Of a DNA stretch of 64,000 nt, positions 22,364 through 33,540 are shown one piece after another. The position numbers and the translations under genes were made by a program. Origin of the DNA: Cordilura impudica (taxonomy: Eukaryota > Arthropoda > Insecta > Diptera > Scathophagidae); assembly GCA_963682025.1 (NCBI GenBank), contig OY821519.1, positions 1,693,501 to 1,757,500 of the forward strand, written 5' to 3'. The notes beneath the pieces are model-generated. The model had not been told where the DNA came from. It was given only the letters and a program-made list of their open reading frames with translations, and searched no databases. Every line of letters begins with the position of its first letter. Position 1 is the stretch's first letter.

Positions 22364-23792
22364 TAAGATTTCCGAGGAAAATGGATTTGTCGAAATAAAG
22401 ATGCGAGAAGTCGACATCGTAAACGAAACTATAACAATAGTCCACGTTATAGATATTGGTGAGGTGAGAAACATACTAGATACTATAGAGAAAAATATAG
22501 AAACTTTAGATATAAATAACCGAAATGTACTTGAAAATGAGGTACAACTTTTGAAATCAAAAATAAAAACTATAATACCAAAAGACAATAGGAAAAGGAG
22601 AGGATTGTTCAATTTTGGAGGAAGGGTATATAAATGGGTGTTTGGAACTATGGATGATGAGGATAGACGGGAAATATATGACCATTTGTCAGTCACTGAT
22701 CAGAATTCCCATAAGGCTATAGAAACATTAAATAAACAAATAATCGTTAATGATTCTTTTAATAAATCTCTGGGGTATTTAAAATCCGCGTTAGAAGACG
22801 ACAGGAAAAAAATATTAAACTATTTCGGAAAAATTAAAATGGACAACAATGAGTATATTTCAAGATTTTTCTTTCTGGATCAATTAGCAAAGCTTAAGAA
22901 TTTGGAACACAAATTAGATCAGATCCAGGATAACATTGTGTCAGCAAAAAATAACATAATTCATCCCAGTATATTTTCTCCGCAGGAAATAAATGACTTT
23001 GAAATAGATTTTTATAAGTTAAAAATGTTAAAGGTAGGAATTATGACATTTAGTGACCAGGCTATCATTGTAGCAATACAAATCCCAAAAACTTTTATAA
23101 GAACTGAACTAAAACTAATTACTAGAATCCCCAATAAAAATAGCCTAGAAATAGATTCAGAAGACCAATATATAGTAGATATTAACGGCCAGAATTTAAT
23201 TTACAAAGATAAAGTAGCAATAAGAACCTTGAAGAAAAGCAAAAATTGTATTTTTTTTAATAATTGTAAATTTATATATAACAATGAAACGGAAATAGTT
23301 AATATAGACGAAGAAACCCTAATTGTTAAAAACTCTAATTATGTAAAAGTCGATCAAGATTGTGACGATAGAAAATTTAATCTTACAGGCAATTTTTTGA
23401 TTATTTTCAACAATTGTAATATTTCTATGCTTAACGAAAGTTTTTCAAATAAAAAAGTTCTGTACAAGGAAAAATATTTTTATCCAAACAACAACAAATT
23501 AGATGTAACAAATATAGATTTTAAATTCAAAAACATTGCCACTGAACATTTTGAAAATATTAAGGAAATAAAAGAACTAAAATTCCACAGAAATGTGTCG
23601 TATGGGATAAGTTTGACACTTGTATCTGTAATTTTTGCTCTGTTCCTCATTTTATATTGTCTAACTAAGAAAAATAATGTAAAAGTAAATATTAGACAAG
23701 AAAGAGTCCAGGAAAACTTGCAAATTAGGGAAAGAGAAGTTTTGAACCCTTCGCCCCAGATAAGTGAAATAATCGCCAAATACTCAAAATAA
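22257..23792 (+). CDS. env: Errantivirus envelope glycoprotein
   Basis: An intact 511-aa frame. A hydrophobic N-terminal stretch (residues about 14-27) is a likely signal peptide. Residues 112-115 are RKRR, a furin-type site, followed by GLFNFGGRVYKWVFG, the conserved start of the fusion subunit shared with baculovirus F proteins. Several N-glycosylation sequons are present. A single membrane segment lies at about residues 449-469, followed by a short basic tail. Errantivirus env is normally made from a spliced RNA, so the true start may be set by splicing rather than by the ATG at 22257. Related Env proteins mediate membrane fusion; activity of this copy is not known. Confidence 0.9.
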   Translation: MFMFLILKDLRNFQILIITLLLMSLTQLSRATLQVNKISEENGFVEIKMREVDIVNETITIVHVIDIGEVRNILDTIEKNIETLDINNRNVLENEVQLLKSKIKTIIPKDNRKRRGLFNFGGRVYKWVFGTMDDEDRREIYDHLSVTDQNSHKAIETLNKQIIVNDSFNKSLGYLKSALEDDRKKILNYFGKIKMDNNEYISRFFFLDQLAKLKNLEHKLDQIQDNIVSAKNNIIHPSIFSPQEINDFEIDFYKLKMLKVGIMTFSDQAIIVAIQIPKTFIRTELKLITRIPNKNSLEIDSEDQYIVDINGQNLIYKDKVAIRTLKKSKNCIFFNNCKFIYNNETEIVNIDEETLIVKNSNYVKVDQDCDDRKFNLTGNFLIIFNNCNISMLNESFSNKKVLYKEKYFYPNNNKLDVTNIDFKFKNIATEHFENIKEIKELKFHRNVSYGISLTLVSVIFALFLILYCLTKKNNVKVNIRQERVQENLQIREREVLNPSPQISEIIAKYSK

Positions 23793-23970
23793 AATATTTT
23801 TTTTTATTAATCATATATCACAAAAAAAAAAGAAAAAAGATTATTGTCTTTAGAATATATAATTTAAGAAATGAAAAAAAAAAGGAAATTGTTAATAAAA
23901 CAATTAAAAATAAAAACCGAATCAAATGAATAATAATAAAAATATAGAAGACTCAGGAGAGTCTTCATTC

Positions 23971-23982
23971 AAAAGGGGGAGA
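23971..23982 (+). other. Polypurine tract
   Basis: AAAAGGGGGAGA lies directly before the 3' LTR, the plus-strand primer position. Confidence 0.9.
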
Positions 23983-24250
23983 AGTTACGTATCCCCTCCA
24001 CAACTAATTGTAACGGCTGGCAAAGTGTAGTGACCATTTAGAATCTTATTGCATTTTTGTATCGCAACATTTTTTGTATTATATTTCTGTTTTATTCCCA
24101 CACTTTGCCAGACAGCAACGTAAGCATTTTTGTCTGCGTTGCTTAGCCCTAATTGTATTTTAAATATTTTTAAGCCTCAGTCTTAAGATTCATTTAAATA
24201 AAGATAGATATATCACAATTTTCTTTGTGTATTTTATTTTATCTATAATT
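23983..24250 (+). repeat. Errantivirus 3' LTR
   Basis: 268 bases, matching the 5' LTR throughout, followed by the CGCA target duplication. Confidence 0.95.
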
Positions 24251-24410
24251 CGCATGGTCATGCACAGTCACGGAGGGACTTAAAACGTATTTCCCCTCAT
24301 CCGATCGATCTGAAACTTGGACCATAGACTTGTTGTGACCAGAGATTAATTATAAAATAACGCAAATTCACGCGCAGTCGCGGAGAGTTTCAACACTCAT
24401 ATTCCTTATG
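24251..24410. repeat. ~125-bp GTCACGCA tandem array, right part
   Basis: It continues the array interrupted by the errantivirus: CATGCACAGTCACGGAG, GATCGATCTGAAACTTGG, CTTGTTGTGACCAGAGATTA, then a decayed last unit. Confidence 0.8.
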
Positions 24411-25041
24411 CATATAAAGAGTTTTAGTAAAAACTTTGTTTTTATGGGTTAGATTATTTACTTATATTTTAAGAAAACAATTTTTTAATTTAGTTTTGTA
24501 TCAGTTTTTTTTAAGACAATATGTGCTGAATTCAACGTGAAAAAAGATTAATAAATTGTTGTTATAAACAAATTTTTTTGAAAGAAATTCTAAATTCTAT
24601 GTTTTTATGACCAGCTTTGGAATTTACTCTACATAATTCTGCTATATATGACATTTTCCTTACCGAATTTTTTAAAATATATATATGTAGCCACAAGCCA
24701 TTTTTTTTTTTTTTTTTTTTTTTTGTAGATGAAAGTTTCTAAATAAAATTTTTTTAAAGACACAGTTGCTACTATTTGACTGACCGCAACTGTATATATG
24801 AGTACACTATTTAAAAATACATATTATGTAATTGTAAAATTTGATATTTTAGGATGACCTTGAGCATACGCAATTTTAGCATACCTTCAATGTTTTTTTT
24901 TTTTTTTTGTGTTCTAAATGATTTTCTAAAATGGTTTGTAAATTGTGTGCCTTTCAGACTGACCTTGAGCCCAGGCAACTTGTCCATGCCATCATATGTA
25001 GTTTTAATAATTAATTTACGTCAGTTAAACTATTAGTAAAA
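24411..25041. other. AT-rich spacer
   Basis: A T run lies at about 24701-24724 and another at 24894-24907. ATGACCTTGAGC/CTGACCTTGAGCC occurs twice (24853, 24958) and resembles the arm motif of the hairpin at 25042. No gene. Confidence 0.45.
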
Positions 25042-25366
25042 ATAATTGAGTTAGAAATTAATCAGGCTCAAGATCATATGTTTTAACTTTAAATAAAGCA
25101 AAAAAAGGAAGTTTAAATAGTATAACTCTTTGCTGGGATTTTCATTTGGTTGTTTGCAGCAAACGTATATGAATTTAACGTTTTACCAAACAAACTATCT
25201 ACTGTTTTTGGTTACTGATGAGGGTTGGTGACTCGACCTGAAACAGCTGTATAACCTGTCATGCAGAATATAGATCACTTATTGAAACAAATGTGCCAAT
25301 ATTTTTTGCTTTATTTAAAGTTAAAACCTGTGATCTTGAGCCTGATTAATTTCTAACTCAATCATT
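25042..25366. mobile_element. MITE-like hairpin with ~60-bp arms
   Basis: The left arm, ATTGAGTTAGAAATTAATCA then GGCTCAAGATCA and TTTAACTTTAAATAAAGCAAAAAA, recurs inverted at about 25305-25364. The arms match almost perfectly around a ~200-base loop with no coding capacity. The superfamily is unknown. Confidence 0.75.
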
Positions 25367-25805
25367 AAAAATGATAAAGATCGAAAATAAGAATTTATTA
25401 ATTTTTATATTAAATATTGAAATTAGTAAAAATATTACAAATTTAGAAATAAGTTCCAAAAGTAAAATTATGATAATATTGCTAATTCTAATGTAGTCAA
25501 AATTTAATAAACTTAAAATTTAAGAAAAACAAGATTTAAAAAATATTGCATTTACTTACATGTATATTTGTGGCGAAACAAATGTTTGAACAACATTTTT
25601 TGAAATGAATATACATAATTGAATATAGTAACTTACGAATATTAAACAAATAAATTTACGATAAATTTACAAATTGAATACATCAGGCGAATTATGGACA
25701 AAAAAAAACGGATTATTCAAAGATAAGAAAAATGTAGATCAAAATAATATTTTAATTATACTCCATTTTGCAATTAGAAATTGATCACGTGCACAAAATT
25801 TCATT
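25367..25805. other. AT-rich spacer
   Basis: No supported feature. Confidence 0.4.
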
Positions 25806-27720
25806 AAAAAAATCATGTGAGTCCGATCGCAGGGGAGATGTGTAAACATCTAGTAATTAAATATTTTTCTACAGCACTTTCTTAAAATCAAACAGAAAGC
25901 GTATCACATATAGCAATCGACTGCAGGGGCTCTGTTAATAAAAAAATATTTATTATTATTTATTATTTATTATTTTAACCGGTTAATTTTTATGCTTTCG
26001 TTTTTTATTTTTAATTTTTCGTTTTTCATTTTCATTTTTAATTTTTTTTTCAATTTTTAATTTTTAATTTTTTATTTTTCATTTTTTATTTTTAATTTTT
26101 CATTTTTTAATTTTAATTTTTTATTTTTTTTATTTCGTTTTTAATTTTTTATTTTTAATTTTTTATTTTTCATTTTTTATATTTAATTTTTTATTTTTCG
26201 TTTTTTATTTTTCATTTTTTTTTTTTCATTATTCATTTTTAATTTTAGTTTTTCATTTTTCAATTCTCATTTTTCATGTTTCGTTTTTTATTTTTGCATT
26301 TTTTCTTTTTAATTTTTCAGTTTTCATTTTTCATTATTCATTTTTTATTTTTCAATTTTCCTTTTTATCTTTTTTTTTAATTTTTCATTTTTTTTTTTTT
26401 TTCATTTATAATTTTTCATTTTTTATTTTTCATTTTTATTTTTTATTTTTCATTTTTCATTTTTTATTTTTCATATTTTTATTTTTCATTTTTTATTTTT
26501 AATTTTTTATTTTTCATTATTCATTTTTAATTTTAGTTTCTCATTTTTCATTTCTTATCTTTCATGTTTCGTTTTTTATTTTTGCATTTTTTATTTTTAA
26601 TTTTTCAGTTTTAATTTTTTATTATTCCTTTTTTATTTTTAATTTTTCCTTTTTATTTTTTTTTTTATTTTTATTTTTAATTTTTTATTTTTTATTTTTC
26701 ATTTTTTATTTTTCATTTTTCATTTTTCACTTTTAATTTTTCATTTTTTATTTTTCATTTTTAATTTTTTATTTTTCATTTTTATTCTTAATTTTTTATT
26801 TTCATTTTGAATTTTTTTTTTTTTCAATTTTCATTTTTCGTTTTTCATTTTTCATTTTTCATTTTTTATTTTTCATTTTTCATTTTTCATTTTTCATTTT
26901 TCATTTTTAATTTTTTATTTTTCATTTTTATTCTTAATTTTTTATTTTCATTTTGAATTTTTTTTTTCAATTTTCATTTTTCGTTTTTCATTTTTCATTT
27001 TTTATTTTTCATTTTTCATATTTCCTTTTTCATTTTTCGTTTTTGATTTTTCATTTTTCATTTTCAACTTTATATTTTTCATTTTTCATTTTTTATTTTT
27101 TATTTTTCATTTTTTATTTTTTATTTTTCATTTTTCATATTTCCTTTTTCATTTTTCGTTTTTGATTTTTCATTTTTCATTTTCAACTTTTTATTTTTCA
27201 TTTTTAATTTTTCATTTTTTATTTTTCATTTTTCATTTTTCATTTTTCATTTTTTATTTTTTATTTTTCATTTTTCATTTTTCATTTTTAATTTTTTATT
27301 TTTCATTTTTATTCTTAATTTTTTATTTTCATTTTGAATTTTTTTTTCAATTTTCATTTTTCGTTTTTCATTTTTCATTTTTTATTTTTCATTTTTCATA
27401 TTTCCTTTTTCATTTTTCGTTTTTGATTTTTCATTTTTCATTTTCAACTTTTTATTTTTAATTTTTAATTTTTCATTTTTTATTTTTCATTTTTCATTTT
27501 TTATTTTTCATTTTTTATTTTTTATTTTTCATTTTTCATTATTCATTTTAAGTTTTTCGTTTTCAAACAGGTTATCATATTGTCATAATTTTTTAACCAA
27601 TACAATAACATTTTGTCTTACGACTCACATGTTACGCTCACATGTTACGCTTACATGTTACGCTGTTTTTGAAATTTACCCCCCTGCGCGTATAGATGTT
27701 TCACATCAAAAATTCCAAGT
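25806..27720 (+). mobile_element. Palindrome-ended element with expanded T-rich core
   Basis: Left: ATCATGTGAGTCCGATCGCA, then AGATGTGTAAACATCTAGTA at 25834, then AAATCAAACAGAAAGCG. Right: CAAACAGGTTATCATATTGT at 27565, three ACATGTTACGCT units, TACCCCCCTGCGCGTATAGA and GATGTTTCACATC. The same left and right blocks occur at 13363-13745 and, inverted, at 63057-63365 and 63372-63797. The space between is filled here by the 1.6-kb simple array listed next. It is non-coding. Confidence 0.7.
25975..27555. repeat. TTTTTCATTTTTTA simple array with higher-order units
   Basis: About 1.6 kb of TTTTTCA/TTTTTTA/TTTTTAA units, with almost no G. A higher-order pattern is visible. A block starting ATTATTCATTTTTAATTTTA occurs at 26229 and 26516. 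A block with ATTCTTAATTTTTTATTTTC recurs at 26783, 26931 and 27311. Long open frames rich in Phe, His, Ile and Ser on the plus strand are translations of this array, not genes. Confidence 0.9.
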
Positions 27721-28132
27721 GGAAGTAGTGGAGAATGTTAAAATTTCATTTATATATATTTTAGTAGGAGATTTTTTTATAATTTCTTCACATACGGCAT
27801 AAAGGGCGGTTATCGGATAATTTATAGATATTTCATGATGGAAAAATATTTTGCAGAAGTAAAAATAACGTATATAATATAGGGTAATTTTTACACAATA
27901 TGAAAATCTAGAGTTTGATTATTGATGAAGTAATTATAGTTTTGCTTTAAAGTGCACAACTACGAGAAATCCTAACATTTTTAATAAACATTACAAAAAA
28001 GTATTTAATATTCTCCAAAATATAACATTTATGGTCAATTTTATGAATGAAATGGCCAAAGTTTCAAAGAATTTTTTCACAGGCATGGAAGTGTGTGAAA
28101 CAACAGTAAAGTAAAATTTCTATTTGAAATAT
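27721..28132. other. AT-rich spacer
   Basis: No gene or recognisable repeat end. Confidence 0.4.
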
Positions 28133-28866
28133 AAATAAGTAAGAAAATTATAGTTGGTCTAGACCGACAATACGATACCCTATGCCACGCGCTAAAAGAT
28201 CCTATCTCTTTGCTCCAACTATTTAGATATAGAAAATAAACATAAACCAAGTTTGAGTGGCCTTCGCCTTCGGATATGAAAAAGTTCATATCGGATGCTA
28301 TATTTATATGGGGCCTAGGTCGAAAAAGGGACCATATTTGGTAAGATCACTTATATTCTGCAAAAACATATACAAAGCAAATTTGAGAAAAATCTGTGCA
28401 ATATGAGCTTCGTATGGGTGCTATGACTAAGAATTGTCCTATATGGTTTATTTTTGGACTACTGATAAATGGATGTAATAAACATACGCAACCCAATTTG
28501 AGCGAAATCTATATAAAAATTTTGATATTATGACAATTTAAGTGGATCTCATAGGGGTCATTTGTATGGCGACTAGTTATGAACATGAACCGATTTTCAC
28601 CAGTTTCAACAGTGTTCGTGCTATAGCCAATAGAAGCTCACATACCAAATTTCATCAAAATATGTTCACATTTACGACCTGTAATTTGATTACAAAGTTT
28701 ACATCGACACACAGAAGGACGGACGGATGGACATTGCTAAATCGACTCAGGAAGTGATACTGAGTCGATCGGTATAATAAAAGATGGGTCTAGGTCAAAT
28801 ATTTTTGGTAGTTATAAACATCAGCACAAAGTCATAATACCCTGACCACATATTGGTATAGGGTAT
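28133..28866 (+). mobile_element. DINE/Helentron-like repeat, plus copy
   Basis: It starts AAGTAAGAAAATTATAGTTG with a near copy of the palindrome GTCGGTCTAGACCGAC, then ATACGATACCCTATG. It contains AGATCACTTATATT and GGACGGACGGATGGAC and ends ATTGGTATAGGGTATA. ATACCCTAT near the start is the complement of ATAGGGTAT at the end. It has no coding frame. Confidence 0.8.
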
Positions 28867-29024
28867 AAAAAGCTAAATTACAAATTATAACATGCATATA
28901 ACCGAAATTGTATTCATAAATTAAATGTGGGTTTTCCAAATATATTTTAAATTTAAATATATTGTCGAATTCTACATTAATAAAATTTTTACATTAACAG
29001 TAGTTAGCCGAAGAAAATATCGCA

Positions 29025-29424
29025 CCTGTACCTCTAAAGTGAGTCAACTCAAAATTTTTCAATTTTCACTTTTTTCAAGAAAACGATACACAGTGGTCAT
29101 ATCTATCGACTGTAAAAATCTAACATCGATTTTCCTAGTCTTTCGCAAAAAAAAAAAAAATTCGTAATCTTCTTTATGTTCTAAGAGTAGCTTCTTTAGA
29201 ATCCACTTAAAAGACATATTTTGAGTTGCACCCAAAAAACTTGTTATTTTTGATGATCACTGAAAAAAATCGCAAAAACATCAACTGTTGTATACTTATT
29301 ACAATTCTTTACAATGAAACAACTGTTTTTAAATTTTATAGTAAATATTAAAAAAAACGTTTTTTGCCTCTACTGAAAATTTGTAAATTTTGAGTTGACT
29401 AACTCACTTTAGAGATACAAACGT
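29025..29424. mobile_element. MITE-like element with ~30-bp inverted ends
   Basis: TACCTCTAAAGTGAGTCAAC then TCAAAATTTTT (29030-29062) matches the inverse of AAATTTTGAGTTGACTAACT then CACTTTAGAGATAC (29391-29422). The right arm has an extra TTAG. The interior is non-coding. Confidence 0.65.
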
Positions 29425-30076
29425 ATACAACATGTTGGCTGATGTTTATAAAAATTGTTGAATTTTAGCTTTTGTAATTGAACAAAAAGTTTTATCAATT
29501 ATTTTTATTATTTCGTCAGCTGTTTTTGTTGTTTAAAAACAAATAAAAAATAGTTTTAAATGAAAATTTAATAGTCCAATAGGCGTTTCCACAGAAAGAT
29601 CCACCATGACGGAAAATTTTAAAATTCCCCAAAAGTTTTTTCTTACTTGTATTATTTAAGACAAATATTCAAAAGCTCAAAATTTTCCTTCGTTGCGATA
29701 GCGAGATATCGGGCTGCAAAGTTCAAGTTCACGTTTTGGCCAGTTTTGTTTATTTGTAAGGGTATCTTCTTTTTTACAATTTACATTTCTAAAAGTAATT
29801 ATGCAATTGCAGTCTTATCGCAAATCCTTAGCTGCAGCAACAACTAATCATACAATAAATGCAAAAAAAGCAACCCAATATCAGTTAACGGTAAAATTTG
29901 GATTTGCTTTTAATGATATTCTAAGTAACGTCACGACAAAAACCATTTATTTTAATTATCTGAACGTTGACGACAGTTAGTGCGTGAAATTTTGCATTTT
30001 AATAAAGGTTAGTAGATTAAACTAATTATAATAAAAAAAACTCTGTTATTAAACAAATAGTTAATGTTACATTAAA
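29425..30076. other. AT-rich spacer
   Basis: No gene. TTTTTTCTTACTTG at 29636 resembles the outer end of a minus-strand DINE-like copy, but no body follows. Confidence 0.4.
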
Positions 30077-30177
30077 CTAGCTGACCCGGCAAACTCTGTT
30101 CCGCCTTGGAGGCAATAAATAAATAGATTTTGGTTTTTATTAAATTAAATTTTTTATAAGGAAATACAAATAAAAAA

Positions 30178-30240
30178 ACAAGTAAGAGTGTTAAATTCGG
30201 CTGTGCCGAATCTTTGATACCCTCCACCTCGGTTTGAGTC
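30178..30240 (+). repeat. Repeat end with TTCGGCTGTGCCGAA palindrome
   Basis: ACAAGTAAGAGTGTTAAATT, then the palindrome, then GATACCCTCCACC. This is the probable left end of the family whose right end (CACTGGAGTGGAGGGTATA) is seen at 34381 and 38481. The inverse of this end is at 15612-15658. Confidence 0.6.
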
Positions 30241-31838
30241 TTGATAATAAATGTAAATGAAAAAGTAAACAATTTGTTAAACTTAATACCAAATTATTTC
30301 AGCAAATTCTTTGGGTTGGTTTTCTTCTTTTCTATTATTTCGGATTTATTTCGGTGTTTGCTTTTTGGTCATCGTGGTTGCTGATCGGCATGCATTTTGG
30401 TTATATACCTATATGCATGCGTTTCCGGTTATATGACATAACTTCTCGTTTAATTTAGTTTTTGCTAATTAAATAGCTCGCCCTAACCTCCATTGCAAAG
30501 GTAATGGTTGTGTAGAGTGGCTATATGCATTAAATTGTGCTAATTGGAGATGGCTGTATAGTTTCTTTTAACTCGCCAAATATTTCTTCATTGTGGCCAT
30601 ATAGGTCGGATGGAGTAACAAAATAATAACCAAAAAAAAAAGCTCTCTCAACTTTTTTTTAAAATATTGCCATATTTTGAAAACATAGAGAATAAATTTA
30701 TAATAATAAATAATCAAATTAGGGATGAAAAACGCAAAAAACGAAAAGTCCCAAACATTTTAAATAAAATAATTTAATGTTATCTTTATTTTCTGAAAAA
30801 CTTCAAATTTTCATCCAAAAAAAATTGTGAAAATTTATATATAAAAAATAACATTCTCATAAAATTACGTTTACTTATGTAACAATTTTTATGTTAGCAA
30901 TTCTTAAATATCATTTGAGGTTTTCTTAAATTCATTGAATTTAAATTAATATCGACAAATCTGTTTTTCTATTTATTTAAATTGTAAAGGAGTGGCATCT
31001 CTGTCAAAATAAGCGAAAAACACAAAGAATAGAAAAAAACAAATTACTTCGTGTTTGACAGGATGATTTTATGTTTATGTTTAATATCTTTATTTTTTTT
31101 ACTAATATTTCTGTTTATTTATTTGAAAATGAAATAATGAATTGAATATGCTATTTAATTTTTTTATTTATATAAAAAAGTTTTTTAATTAAAGCAAAAT
31201 ATTTTCACTATTTCATGATTTTTATTTATGTATGACGACATTTCAACCTAAAAATTTAAGTTTTTATCGATTGGATAAACAACACAAAAATGGTTGTCGT
31301 TTAGATAACAACAACAGCTGACTTTAACAATAGCGAATATCGTTTCAAAATTTTACTGATAATTTTGCAATTTTCTTTTTTTTTACAATTCGACTATCGT
31401 TAAAAGAAGTTACTGAATCGCGGTACTGAAAAGTTATTAATATCTCCTGAATGGCAATATTTTTTTTAAATGTAAACATTTTTAAATGTAAAGATATTTC
31501 TAAATTTAAAATTATTATTTCCGACGTTTTGATATGATTTTCTGAAACTCAATTAATATTTTCTAATTTATAATTGGAAATTTTATTTTCAGTTTTTATT
31601 ATAATTGATATTTTCTTAAATTTGAATGGAAAATTTAAAAAGTGAAATTTTGTATTTATGTGAATAATAATGCTTTATTAATTATAAACAATTTTTAAAA
31701 ATTAGTTGTAATCGCAATCAGATATTTTATAGGTAAAGCAGAATAATAATTCTATATAACTATGTAGAACTGTTTTGTAAGCAAAAAACTCATTGACGAA
31801 CTCGGTAACTCTATTTTGTAAAGACAACAAAAAGTTAA
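30241..31838. other. AT-rich DNA
   Basis: No gene, RNA or defined repeat. It contains T-rich and A-rich runs only. Confidence 0.4.
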
Positions 31839-32414
31839 CCCCCCAATCTCACATCACACTGAAATTGTAAAATCGTTGTGTACGTATTATCAACGAAAAA
31901 TTGTTCGAATTAGTCGAATCCATCGCCATTAAATTTTATGCTCAAACATCTGACTGCAATCTCATTTTTAAAATGTTGTCGAAGCGTAAACTTGAAAAAA
32001 TTTGTATACTTCTCTCTCTTATTTTATTTTAAGTAGAGTTACCAAGTTTATTATACAGGCACATGTTTGAGGGAAAATGTTTACATTTATTATTATTAGT
32101 ATTATTTTAATAATAGTTAATAATATTTATGCTCTATAATTAACAAACTTGCGTTTTTGTATGCGCATTTCAAAAAATAAATCATTATAATAGATTTAAC
32201 AAGTTAAAACTTTAATTACAATTTTACAGAATCCAGTAAATTTGCATTAAATTTATAACAGGGTAACATTAATCATCGTTAGTGTCTGCCACTATTCGCA
32301 CGAAAAATTTGGTGCCATTAGTGTGACCACTGCGGAAAATGTGTGTGTATTAGTAAAAAAAAATGTGAGTGTATTGAGTTTTTCGAACTTGCAGTGTGAT
32401 GTGAGATTGGTGGG
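31839..32414. mobile_element. PIF/Harbinger-like MITE
   Basis: The left end CCCCCCAATCTCACATCACA (then CTG) and the right end (its inverse, CCCACCAATCTCACATCACA when read inward) differ at one position in 23. TAA flanks both sides (31836-31838 and 32415-32417), matching the TWA target duplication of PIF/Harbinger elements. The 576-bp body is non-coding. Confidence 0.75.
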
Positions 32415-32559
32415 TAATATGCCAAACTTATGTTCATATTTGTAAAAGAATAATAAAAAAAACGTATGAAATGAAAGACCAACCCGTGTATACTCTTAAC
32501 ATTGTTCTGTATGATATCTAGTTGAAAATATTAACATTCATGTTAAAATAGAAATAACT

Positions 32560-32700
32560 ATTGCAAAGCTAATTAGAACAAACAAAAATTATGGCAGCAT
32601 CTACTGTGGCATAGTCACGCTGAGCAAAATGAAGTGACACTCTGTTATACAAAAGAAATGTATTTTCCCCACAACAAAATACTGCAGAATTTTATGTAAA
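32560..32700. repeat. Diverged relative of the 35507 tandem unit
   Basis: ATGGCAGCATCTACTGTGGC, ATGTATTTTCCCCACAACAA and CTGCAGAATTTTATGTAAAT align in order with parts of the 270-bp unit at 35507-36050. Confidence 0.45.
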
Positions 32701-32904
32701 TAAAATAACCGATTTATTTCTAACATGCAGTTACTATGAATATACATACATACATATATATAATATATGTACATTATTTGTATTATTTAATATGTGTATG
32801 TATGTATATTTAAATATTACACACAAAAAATACAACATCAAACGTTATTTTTGTATTTTTCTCTTTAAATAAATTAATACATAAATTGCTAAATTTACAT
32901 TTGG

Positions 32905-33516
32905 GCAATTCACAACAGGTGTTGTATATTGTATGTTGTATTGAAATACACAATACAATCATTTGTTGTGAACACTCAGTTGTATTTTCATATTTCTTTA
33001 GTAATTTTCGATCCAACGAGGAAAGATCGCTTCGTCGCTTCTGCTATTTTGTATAAGAGAAAACACTTGTCAGTGTTTGCTTTTTGGTCGTGAGATATAC
33101 CCTGGAGTTTTAGTTACGTACCTCTTGCATTTTAATTCATAATGAAAAAAAAAAATGTTAAATGATTTGGTTGGTACTGAAAGAGAAAATACATACTAAA
33201 AATATAAACATTAATTTTTATATAAATAAACTTATCGATGTATTTGCGTTATTTGCATTATTTGCCATATTTTATTTTATAATTATTTATGCTGATAATA
33301 TTCTATGTATTAGTTTTTTCTTTTTCATAAAAACTGGCATTCACTTGGAACTGATATGTTATGATACAATATACAACATTTACTAAACACAGCAAATGAA
33401 GTTGGATCGTGTATCAGATTTTTCAGTGAAAATTACCAACAACAATTTTACACTATTGTAAAGTGATACACGATACAAGAGATACAACGATACATTACCC
33501 ATTGTGAATTGTCCAA
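32905..33516. mobile_element. MITE-like element, ends GGNCAATTCACAA
   Basis: The left end GGGCAATTCACAACAGGTGT and the right end (inverse: GGACAATTCACAATGGGTAA) match over about 25 bases. Near each end ATACAAC/GATACA-type short repeats occur. It is non-coding. Confidence 0.6.
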
Positions 33517-33540
33517 TTGTTTTTTTTATTAACAACTAGG

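Larger units (their letters stand above)
17264..24250 (+). mobile_element. Errantivirus (Ty3/gypsy-class endogenous retrovirus)
   Basis: This 6987-bp element has two 268-bp LTRs with no difference that I could find, flanked by a 4-bp CGCA duplication (17260-17263 and 24251-24254). Behind the left LTR is the primer-binding site TGGCGCAGTCG. Then come gag, pol (protease, reverse transcriptase, RNase H, integrase) and env, and a purine tract before the right LTR. LTR ends AGTTAC...TAATT are typical of errantiviruses. Identical LTRs point to recent insertion. One frame break in pol means this copy, as sequenced, is defective. It is an insect element present as a genomic copy. Confidence 0.97.

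Noticed and set aside
26953..27461. Long plus-strand open frames rich in Phe, His, Ile and Ser
   Set aside because: They are direct translations of the TTTTTCATTTTT simple array and have no start context or family.
33162..33386. 74-codon plus-strand frame
   Set aside because: It lies inside a MITE-like element and is AT-driven low complexity.
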